NCBI GenBank assembly: GCA_947044405.1
Contig: CAMRHE010000657.1
Coordinates: 124,001 to 188,000, forward strand
Length of the DNA stretch: 64,000 nt
Direction: 5' to 3'
Source of the DNA: Leptodactylus fallax
Taxonomy: Eukaryota; Chordata; Amphibia; Anura; Leptodactylidae
Below, one piece after another: positions 55,625 through 64,000 of this stretch. Under the pieces are notes generated by a model, which saw nothing but the letters and a program-made list of their open reading frames with translations, did not search any database and had not been told where the DNA came from. A program made the position numbers and the translations under genes. Every line of letters starts with the position of its first letter. The stretch's first letter is position 1.

Positions 55625-57358
55625 AAAGCAATGGTTCACGTATAACAACGTGCCCGAATAATGGTGCACGTATAACAACATGTTCAAATAATGGTGCATG
55701 TATAGCAACGTGTCCAAATAATGGTGCATGTATAGCAACGTGTCCGAATAATGGTGCACATTTAACAACGTGCCCGAATAATGGTGCACGTATAGCAACT
55801 TGTCCGAATAATGGTGCACGTATAACAATGTGTCCGAATAATGGTGCACGTATAGCAACGTGTCCGAATAATGGTGCACGTATAGCAACTTGTCCGAATA
55901 ATGGTGCACGTATAGCAACCTGTCCGAATAATGGTGCACGTATAACAACATGTCCGAATAGTGGTGCACGTATAACAACGCGTCCGAATAATGGTGCACG
56001 TATAACAACATGTCCGAATAATGGTGCACGTATAACAACATGTCCGAATAATTGTGCACGTATAACAACGCGTCCGAATAATGGTGCATGTATAGCAACT
56101 TCTCCGGATAATGGTGCACGTATAGCAACCTGTCCGAATAATGGTGCACGTATAACAACGCGTCCGAATAATGGTGCACTTATAACAACGTGTCCGAATA
56201 GTGGTGCACGTATAACAACGCGTCCTAATAGTGGTGCATGTATAGCAACTTCTCCGGATAATGGTGCACGTATAGCAACTTGTCCGAATAATGGTGCACG
56301 TATAACAACGTGTCCGAAAAGTGGTGCACGTATAACAACGCGTCCGAATAATGGTGCACGTATAACAACGTGTCCGAATAGTGGTGCACATATAACAAAG
56401 CGTCCGAATAATGGTGCACGTATAACAACATGTCCGAATAATGGTGCACGTATAACAACATGTCCGAATAATGGTGCATGTATAACAACATGTCCGAATA
56501 ATTGTGCACGTATAACAACGTGTCCGAATAGTGGTACATGTATAGCAACTTCTCCGGATAATGGTGCACGTATAACAACGTGTCCGAATAATGGTGCACA
56601 TATAACAACATGTCCGAATAATGGTGCACGTATAACAACTTGTCCGAATAATGGTGCACGTATAACAACGTTTTCCGAATAAAGGTGCACGTATAACAAC
56701 TTGTCCGAATAATGGTGGACGTATAACAACGTGTCCAAATAATGGTGCACGTATAACAACATGTCCGAATAATTGTGCACGTATAACAACGCGTCCGAAT
56801 AGTGGTGCATGTATAGCAACTTCTCCGGATAATGGTGCACGTATAGCAACTTGTCCGAATAATGGTGCACGTATAACAACGTGTCCGAAAAGTGGTGCAC
56901 GTATAACAACGCGTCCGAATAATGGTGCACGTATAACAACGTGTCCGAATAGTGGTGCACGTATAACAACGCGTCCGAATAATGGTGCACGTATAACAAC
57001 GTGTCCGAATAGTGGTGCACGTATAACAACGCGTCCGAATAATGGTGCACGTATAACAACATGTCCGAATAATGGTGCACGTATAACAACATGTCCGAAT
57101 AATGGTGCACGTATAACAACATGTCCGAATAATTGTGCACGTATAACAACGCGTCCGAATAGTGGTACATGTATAGCAACTTCTCCGGATAATGGTGCAC
57201 GTATAACAACGTGTCCGAATAGTGGTGCACGTATAACAACGTGTCCGAATAATGGTGCACATATAACAACATGTCCGAATAATGGTGCACGTATAACAAC
57301 GTTTTCCGAATAAAGGTGCATGTATAACAACTTGTCCGAATAATGGTGCATGTATGGT
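55625..57358 (+). repeat. 30-bp minisatellite, about 57 copies
   Basis: The unit is GTATAACAACGTGTCCGAAT, AATGGTGCAC. Because 30 is a multiple of three, frames stay open across it: 359 codons on + and up to 596 codons on -, all low-complexity repeats of ARITTCPNNG or similar. Two units of 31 bp (GTTTTCCGAATAAAGG at 56670 and 57301) shift frame. They are 631 bp apart, which implies duplication of a 21-unit block. No protein is supported. Confidence 0.95.
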
Positions 57359-58804
57359 GCAATATGTAATGCTGGGATGGTGTAACCTTTTCTGTCCCTG
57401 TCATTCATGGCCAATAACTTGGTAATTTTGATAATATTTGCGGCATTACAACTATGGACATGACCAAGTTTATTCCAAAGTTTATGAATCACTGGTGTAG
57501 AGGTAGTAGAGGTAGAAGTCTCGACATGCCAGAAGTGTTTTTTCCTACTGGTCGGTCATGCATTTATGTTTTTTTAAGCCACTATTTTTGCCTCTATTGT
57601 ATTTTTGCTGACACAAAGTTAAGGCCGCCAGTGAGTATAGATCGCATCTACTATCAGCATGTCTGCTTTCAAGGCAGTCCCTGGCATTCCCCTGTTAAGT
57701 GATACTTGTAAGCCATGTAGATGTTGTGGTCCTGCGTCATTGGGACTAGTTTATCTGGTATTGCAGAGCGTTGACTGTGAAATTCCTTGACAGCGGATAT
57801 AAAATTAGTAGCAGAAAAATGTCAAACCTTGATTTTCAGGTTTTGTCGTGAAATATATCATGTCATATTTTCTCTTTCTAAGTCCTTATTTGTATAGTAA
57901 ATTTCTTGGTATTGTGATGCCATTGAGCGGCAAGCAAACACACACGTGAAAGAGACTCTTTAAGAAGAATCACTGGGTGCACACAGAGCAGAGTGACAAC
58001 CAACATGGTGGCCATGGCAGATCCCAAAAAGGTTGTTGTCCAACTTTCTAAGGCCCAATATTTGATATATTAACTGGAAGTATTAATGGTGGGAATTGTC
58101 AGCTTAGAGTTGGGTCAGGGTCGAAGGGTCGATTACCACTAGGAATGTTTTTATAGGGCCTGGAGACAGAACAGACGTTATTTATGACAAGTTGGGTAAA
58201 TATTACAGTTCATGTACTATTAATGGCCTGTAGTTTGTGAAATCGTAGAGACCATATATAACATACGGTATATCTAGGAGGTAAGTTATACTATGCAGTA
58301 AAAAGGAAAACACTTGAGATTATAAGATTTTTTGAGAAAATTAATATTCTAACTTTTTTTTTCCCCAGAAACAGCGCCACTCTTGTCTGTGTCTGGTATT
58401 GCAGTTTTGCCCTTAAGATATAACATAAGATTATGATCAGAGGGGGTTCCATGTTTGGAAACAAAAAGGCTATCTATGACTTTGCAGTAATTTTTTTTTT
58501 TTAATTCTTGAATTGTATGTATTTGGGCTAAAACATTTTTGTAATTGGGTTTGATTAAAACTATAAAAAATTCAGTAATAAAAAATAAATTGCTGTAAAA
58601 GTGTACACAGCCTTTAAGGCAAGAAAAGTCATCATACATAATGCTACCCACTTCCCAAAAATTCGACTTCTGAAAAGCCATTTCTGGAACAGATTCTTCA
58701 TTCTCTTAGCGTTTTGTTCTCCCTTTAGTTTTACTACATCAGATTTCAGCACATCTTGATTTATGGCAATATTAAAACTTTAGAGTTGCAAATGAAAATG
58801 AGCT
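57359..58804. other. Mostly unique DNA, minor repeat traces
   Basis: AAACAGCGCCACTCTTGTC with GTGTCTGGTATTGCAG at 58370-58405 resembles a common frog repeat. A minus-strand frame of 110 codons at 58349 has no recognised domain. No exon supported. Confidence 0.4.
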
Positions 58805-59125
58805 GGCAGATACAGCTAACACCCTGCTCCATAACCGATCGGGGGGATCTAACACCTTGGATGCAGCGGTCAAACATGCCGTGTGCACTCGCGAAGGGGT
58901 TAAAGGGCTGTGACATCACAGGGCTGGCTGCTGATTTGCTGCACGCATGGCATTGTGGGTGATCCTGCGTTCCCAGAGTTCCTTGCCCCCTGTAGAGCAG
59001 CCATTTTGAACTAAATGTGAATCGTTACCACGAAGCGTGAGGAAATTCGAATTGGATGTGAATTGAATATTTCCTGAAATTCAGATTGAATTTCACTTCT
59101 GCAGCTTTGTTTCTTCATCTCTAGT
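58805..59125. repeat. CATCTCTAG-ended repeat, right part
   Basis: GTTACCACGAAGCGTGAGG, AATTCGAATTGGATGTG and TTCTTCATCTCTAG match the right half of the element at 47724. The left end is not clear. Confidence 0.65.
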
Positions 59126-59406
59126 GATAAACCTTTCATTTAGCCGTTTCTTTGTTATAACGTTTCAGGGTCCTAGACAGCAAATACTTGATTGGGATGA
59201 TGCTGCAGTACCCAGAGCAGCCACTACTAAAAGTTTGGCGTTCTGAGTACAAACAGCTCTGGGACCCGTTGTAAACATTCGAGCGCCACAGCTTCTTCAG
59301 TCAGAGGGTTATCGGAGCTGCTGATAGTCGGAGTCCCACTTGTTTAGCATAGATGGCCTGTCTAGTGGGTTGATGGTTGATCGTCTGGAAACAATTGTTC
59401 CACCAT
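59126..59406. other. Unique DNA, no gene seen
   Basis: No feature recognised. Confidence 0.5.
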
Positions 59407-59478
59407 TATTTATTTATTTTTTTATTATGCTTACTTATATAGCGCCATCATATTACACAGCGCTTTACAGACATTGGG
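59407..59478 (-). mobile_element. SINE 3' tail fragment
   Basis: Minus strand: CCAATGTCTGTAAAGCGCTG, TGTAATATGATGGCGC, TATATAAGTAAGC then AAATAAATAA. This matches the tails of the SINEs at 34357 and 44151. It is truncated where the Penelope-like element begins. Confidence 0.85.
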
Positions 59479-60130
59479 CGATACCTTTTAGAGGCTAACT
59501 GAGTATATTTTTAAGTAAGCTTTCAGAAGTGCTAGCTTCTTTCATCAGACATGGTGTTATACAAGATCTGAAAATTCACAGATTTTTATACACATGGTCT
59601 TCAAAGGATTTTAGAGTCCTTAAAAAAACAAAAAAACAAAATGCAATTTAAGTAGAGAAGTTATTTACAACCGGTCAAAAAACAATCTGGAAAGTTGTGG
59701 TGCGTGACAGAGGGATCTGTTATCTGTTTGCTATCAGGTGGTGATTTGTGACCCTCACAGTTCATACATAGTGTGACATGAAGCTGGCATGAATATTAAG
59801 TCCAAATTGCAGAGTTTTAAATTTTTGCATAAACTTGTACTCCCATTTTTTCCTTTCCTCCTGCGTCTTAAACTGTCCCATTAAAACCACAACCCGCACA
59901 TCTTCAATAGAGTGATCTTCTCCGGAGAAATGTGCGACCACTGGGAGATCTGTTCTGCTGTTATTAATATTGGATCTATGTGAGTTCATTCGCTGACTGA
60001 GTCTCTGCACACACATTGCACACACATTATGAGGTACACCACATTGGAATAGTTTTCCAATGTGATGTACCTTACTGATGGAATGAAAATCTCTACAGAA
60101 TTAGAAAGTGTCTGTCTATTATTAGGATTA
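59479..60130 (-). mobile_element. Penelope-like retroelement, 3' end
   Basis: On the minus strand the end of the coding region is followed by TCTGATGAAAGAAGCTAGCA and CTTCTGAAAGCTTAC, ending in CTAAAAGGTATCG. This kind of 3' region follows GIY-YIG-type Penelope-like elements in vertebrates as I recall them. It is 5'-truncated, with no reverse transcriptase seen. Confidence 0.7.
59762..60057 (-). pseudogene. GIY-YIG endonuclease domain remnant of a Penelope-like element
   Basis: The minus-strand frame reads QRLSQRMNSHRSNINNS, VVAHFSGEDHSIEDVRV and EERKKWEYKFMQKFKTL, then GLNIHASFMSHY. The R-x-N-SHRS motif, the HF-x-HS-x-xD segment and the E-x-K-F-(I/M) segment are typical of the GIY-YIG endonuclease that cuts target DNA in Penelope-like elements. 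Upstream VVYLIMC is in a different frame, and the YVG part of GIY-YIG is deleted between. Non-functional. Confidence 0.75.
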
Positions 60131-61020
60131 GTAGCTAGATTGAAAATTGTAGGATATAATACTTTTTATTAATATAATTAAAAATAAAATCATCAAAAAT
60201 TCTTAAAAATATGTTTCACATAAAAACTTGGTTAAAAAATAGGCCTTTTTGGGTAACACATTTCCTTTAAACCTAGTACCTAGTCGCAGCAGTTAAATAG
60301 TTGACCTTAAAAAATTTTTTTGTATTATATTGCCTTTGTCACATGGATTTATTCTGTGCTGGAGAATGCACAATACTGATCCTCTGTAACCTACAGAGCA
60401 CTCCAGGAGTATACAGCGGGTATGTATGTACAAGGGATTAGAGCCCACATAGATCACAACCGGGACATAGTGGGTTTACTTGTAAAGAGCCAAATAGGCA
60501 GATGAAGGAATAGCGCGCCTTTTATCAAGTACACTGACTTACGCGGGAGGACAGATAACCTTGCTGCAAGGAATATTTTAATGCCATGATCACAGATAGA
60601 AGTTAGATGAAAGGTATGAAAGATGACAAGTATGAAAAAATGCTCGTGAGACTGAAGAAGGAGCCATAACCCATAAGGAGATGCTGTTTACGCTCTCATT
60701 AGACAGATTATACAACATAAGATGTTTTATGGTTTACTTTATTATTCTGTCTTATTTCTTTTCTCTAAAACACCTTCCTTTTTAACTATGTAGGGACAAG
60801 CAGTAAACACCCAGACAGATATGTGCAGTATAGTCATTTTTGCATGAACTCTAGCAATTCTTTCTTTTAGTGTCGCTTCTTTGACTATGACAATGTAACA
60901 GTAGGGTCACTTTACCATGGCATGGCATGAGTATGCCCGGTGGCAGTAAAGATAGTCAACTTTTTAATTGGATCAAGAAGACAATAACAATTTTTTTAGT
61001 ATTGTAATGAAAAAAATGTA
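60131..61020. other. Unique AT-rich DNA, no gene seen
   Basis: No exon or repeat ends recognised. It may hold unrecognised upstream retroelement sequence. Confidence 0.4.
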
Positions 61021-61499
61021 TTAAAGTGTACCTCGAGTTATAAAAAACTTTTCATAAATGAATAGTACAGACGAATATAAGAAACTTTGTTATATGTTTT
61101 ATTAAGGAGATCTGTTTTCTTCACCACTTATTAAGGAGTTCTCCTGCCCCTTATCTTCAATCTGGCTGCTTGTTTACATTATATCTGTCTCCATATTCAG
61201 CCTTACACATAGAGCTTTATGGAGAGGGGAGGGGTGGAGTAGGATACTCTTTGATTTATTGTCTCATTCTGTGTACTAGCAGCCTCCTATCTACAAAGCT
61301 AGCTAGAGTGTAGAAGCAGCAATTATTTCAGTGCCTTTTGTCTTCCCCTTTTTATAGACTAATATGGAGAAAGTAACTCTACCTGAAAAGTGGCGAAGAA
61401 AAAATATTCCTTTAATAAGATATATTACAAAGTTTCATATAATAACTTGAACTATTCATTTATGACAAAGTTGTTTATGACTGGTGGTACACTATAAAG
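61021..61499. mobile_element. MITE with long (about 75 bp) inverted ends
   Basis: Left TTAAAGTGTACCTCGAGTTA, CATAAATGAATAGTACAG, AAGAAACTTTGTTATAT is mirrored by ATATTACAAAGTTTCATAT, AACTATTCATTTATGAC and GTGGTACACTATAAAG. 479 bp, non-coding. ATGAAACTTTGTAATATATC near 28746 may be a fragment of a relative. Confidence 0.87.
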
Positions 61500-61568
61500 T
61501 GACTATCCACTACTAAAATGTCAGTAGTTACAGATGACGCTGTTTCTCTTTTCTTGGGAAATCTTCTT

Positions 61569-61642
61569 CATGGCGGATCCTCAATTTGAACCAGTGACCT
61601 TTCGCTTGGGAATCCACCTAATAACACCCTGAGCTATTAGGG
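61569..61642 (-). repeat. tRNA-derived sequence (SINE head or tRNA pseudogene)
   Basis: On the minus strand CCCTAATAGCTCAGGGTGTT carries a box A-like TAGCTCAGGGTG. 74 nt in all, with GGTCACTGGTTCAAATTGAG as box B-like. The acceptor and T stems do not pair, so it is not an active tRNA gene. Confidence 0.45.
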
Positions 61643-62147
61643 AATGTGAGAACAGGCTGTAATTTGTAGTATACAAGAAGAAAAAGATTTTTCCACCACC
61701 AGGAGCAAAACAGTAACAATGCAGTTACATGACAAGAATCTGCAGAACTGATCATATGCTAAATAGTTACAAGTCACATTTATGTCACATTTATGTATGA
61801 GATAGCCAAGATCATGTCTATAAAATGATGGGAGTCTCACGTCCCAAGCTGTAGTGGATGGTGAGATATGGAGCCTGAAAGTCAAATGTTCAAAACATTG
61901 TTACCCTTTAGCTTGTCCGTGTATCCTACCTTTTTGAGTATATAGCTCCTATAAAAAGTGAATGAATTTGATGCGAAGCTGTTGTATGGTTACAGACTAC
62001 AAACAAACCCTGTGTGTAGTCTGATTCAGCAGATATATTATCATTATTCTTCCTCCATTGCCTATTTATTTACCCAATGTTGGATTCTCTAGAGGGCATC
62101 CATGAGCAGGGCAAGATAGTGTTACATATCCCCAAGAAGACATCTAA
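61643..62147. other. Unique DNA, no gene seen
   Basis: No feature recognised. Confidence 0.5.
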
Positions 62148-62219
62148 GGCTTCGTTCACATCTGCATCGGAGTCTCCGTAAGAGACGGAGAGCACTGCGC
62201 AAGTGTGAACCTAGCCTAA
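62148..62219. repeat. Short TTCACATCTGC palindrome
   Basis: AGGCTTCGTTCACATCTGCA at the left and GCAAGTGTGAACCTAGCC at the right are inverted. About 70 bp, a deletion form of the TTCACAC-ended MITEs. Confidence 0.7.
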
Positions 62220-62436
62220 GCTGCACTTTAACTCGGAAATTACATCTTGTGTGCCTATGTTAGTGTGACAGGGGGGTGAATGATATACAAGCATAAAAGC
62301 TAGAGGTAGAGAACGTGCTTCACAGGGAGCACCCAATGAGCTCAGAACTTGAAGGTCCACAAGCAGATATGTTAGTAGTATTAGGTCTTGAAAATAATCG
62401 AAAAAAAACAGCACTCAGCAAATAATTTTATGCTTA
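62220..62436. other. Unique DNA
   Basis: No feature recognised. Confidence 0.5.
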
Positions 62437-62517
62437 AAAGGGATACGACCACCACCAGAATAGCTTCTAAACCACTTAGTTTAAAAGCATTTTTGGTGGT
62501 GTAGGTTCCCTTTAAGT
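62437..62517. mobile_element. 81-bp MITE with AAAGGGATACGACCACCACC ends
   Basis: Left TTAAAAGGGATACGACCACC and right GGTGGTGTAGGTTCCC, TTTAAG are inverted. TTTAAAAGCATTTTTGGTGG faces the left arm. Confidence 0.72.
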
Positions 62518-63247
62518 TCTGCATTTGCAATGTTTTTGTAGTTCTCCTTTGCAGTGACTGAGTAGGTCAGGTCTCGCAACCAGAGGAATACTTACATGCT
62601 GCTCGGTGCACTGCTGTAGATGTCACTTGATTTATTTGTTACAATTGAAAAGTTCCTCTACAAAAATGTGTCCATATAGCCTCAAGCTTACTGATTCTGA
62701 TTGACACTTCCTCCACATTACGCAACAGGACTTGTTTTTCACTAGTGTGAACAGGCACTTACTACTGGCAGCATTGCAGACATAATTTTTTTACCATATT
62801 AGGGTCCGTATGAGAAAATGACATTTCTCCCTTATCATTGTGTATAAGGGGCATGTACTGCACGGCACAGTGAGGCCGCTCTGGCTGCTGCAGCAGATAG
62901 GAGCTTAGGAGGCAATATAAAAGAGATTAGGAATCTGTATCTTTACTTAGAGAGTAGTTGATTAAATTGGCAAGTTATCAGGACAAGAATATCAGAACCT
63001 TTTCCACAAAGCCACATTTCTTTTTATGTAAGCCTTTTTTAAAGCTGTTCTTTTTCTTTCCTACGGATCTTTGGCCCTTGTTATTGTGGGAGTATCAGGG
63101 CACAAACATGGCTTTTGTGGGATGAAGGGTCTGTGTTTTACATGGTTTACTTCCACCTGAAACAGTTACAATGTTTCAATTTTCTTTTAAAGTGAACTAC
63201 CTGTTTTTACATGGTGTTTTTTTTTTTTTGCTTTGTGCAGCAATAAA
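62518..63247. other. Unique DNA, no gene seen
   Basis: A poly(T) run is at about 63218-63229 before the next element. No exon recognised. Confidence 0.45.
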
Positions 63248-64000
63248 TTTAAAGGGAGTCTATCACCAGAACCCAGCATATCATCCCAGCCCTGCAGATA
63301 GATAGGTTAGTCTCACCAGAACCAGCATATCACCCCAGCGCTACAGATAGATAGGGTAGTGTCACCAGACCCCAGCATATCACCCCAGCCCTACAGATAG
63401 ATAGGTTAGTGTCACCAGACCCCAACATATCACCCCAGCCCTGCAGATAGATAGGTTAGTGTCACCAGAACCTAGCATATCACCCCAGCCCTGCAGATAG
63501 ATAGGTTAGTGTCTCCAGAACCAGCATATTACCCCAGCCCTGCAGATAGATAGGTCAGTCTCACCAGAACCAGCATATCACCCCAGCGCTACAGATAGAT
63601 AGGGTAGTGTCACCAGAACCAGCATATCGTCCCAGCCCTGCAGATAGATAGGTTAGTGTCACCAGAACCAGCATATCAACCCAGCTCTGCAGATAGATAG
63701 GTTCATGTCACCAGAACCAGCATATCATCCCAGCCTCACAGATAGAAAGGTTACAGCCACCTGAATCTAACGGTGTTTTCCCCTTTGTTGTCAAGATATC
63801 ACTGCTTTTGTCACTATGCAAATGCTCTCTTTGGAGCAGTGAGGTGGTGGTTATGGTTCCTAAGATCTAATTTACATATCGACAGGAATGGTGATATCTC
63901 AGTAATGGACGCAGCAATTCACAAGGGTAAAACACTGTTCGATTCGGGTGAGCCTAACCTATCTATCTGTGGGAAGGTGATGCTAACCTATCTATCTGGG
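63248..64000. mobile_element. GGGAGTC-ended foldback element with expanded left arm, cut by window end
   Basis: It starts TTTAAAGGGAGTCTATCACC. The core at 63770-63950 (GTCAAGATATCACTGCTTTT facing GAATGGTGATATCTCAG) matches the element at 52679. After the core the right arm shows CCTAACCTATCTATCTG twice, about 37 bp apart, so it may be expanded as well. The element runs off the window. Confidence 0.82.
63253..63770 (+). repeat. 49-bp minisatellite, second locus
   Basis: About 10-11 units of CAGATAGATAGGTTAGTGTC, ACCAGAACCAGCATATCACC, CCAGCCCTG, the same unit as at 52690-54115 but with its own variants (CCCCAGCGCTACAG occurs twice, seven or so units apart). Confidence 0.94.

Noticed and set aside
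55603..57492. Very long open frames (359 codons on +, 345-596 codons on -) suggesting a large repetitive protein
   Set aside because: They coincide with a 30-bp tandem repeat whose unit length is a multiple of three, so every frame lacking a stop in the unit stays open on both strands. No promoter, splice site or non-repetitive domain is associated.
58349..58752. 110-codon minus-strand frame
   Set aside because: It begins in sequence resembling a dispersed frog repeat (AACAGCGCCAC) and has no known domain.
61569..61642. Functional tRNA gene
   Set aside because: Box A and box B-like motifs are present, but acceptor and T stems do not pair. It is a decayed tRNA-derived sequence.

Overview
This looks like one 64-kb piece of a large, repeat-rich vertebrate nuclear genome, most probably an anuran amphibian (frog or toad). 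That is an inference from the repeat content: Tc1/mariner relics of several lineages, a Penelope-like retroelement end, a tRNA-derived SINE with a CGCTGCGGAATATGATGG-type tail, and many palindromic elements whose ends begin TTAAAGGRR or TTCACAC. TTAAAGGRR ends with TTAA target sites are known from the T2/Kolobok-type MITEs of Xenopus. Nothing here is bacterial, there are no operons, and long open frames are rare. The longest ones are by-products of a 30-bp tandem repeat.

Genes. The only convincing cellular gene signal is at about 13.85-14.41 kb on the + strand. It is a GC-rich, CpG-rich promoter with two CCAAT boxes and a TATA box. It is followed by a short leader with two small upstream ORFs and a first coding exon of 61 nt, which encodes a signal-peptide-like sequence and ends at a good splice donor. 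The protein cannot be named. Most of the rest of the window would then be intron 1 or flanking DNA. A possible 58-nt downstream exon at 52464-52521 has good splice sites, but its reading frame does not join cleanly to exon 1.

Layout. 0-13 kb: unique AT-rich DNA with palindromic repeats, a 31-bp minisatellite (8.2-8.9 kb), a Tc1-type relic (9.9-10.3 kb) and a 25-bp minisatellite (10.7-11.6 kb). 13-15 kb: two MITEs, the promoter and first exon, then a local tandem duplication copying the splice donor. 15-24 kb: intron-like DNA with a nested pair of MITEs at 19.2-19.7 kb. 24-28 kb: two copies of one internally deleted Tc1 transposon. 28-41 kb: many foldback repeats, a SINE and a Tc1 MITE nested in another repeat. 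40.7-41.7 kb: another Tc1 relic broken by a MITE. 42-51 kb: more MITEs and a SINE split by a MITE. 51.4-57.4 kb: three tandem arrays (22-, 49- and 30-bp units). 58.8-61.6 kb: repeat fragments, the Penelope-like 3' end and a tRNA-like fragment. 63.2-64.0 kb: a second 49-bp array, cut by the window edge.

The most distinctive theme is that inverted-repeat transposons seem to seed minisatellites. In at least three places the arm of a foldback element has expanded into a tandem array, while other copies of the same element nearby keep a single arm unit. I found no complete active mobile element and no evidence of a new enzymatic system. Coordinates of repeats were read by eye and may be off by several bases.
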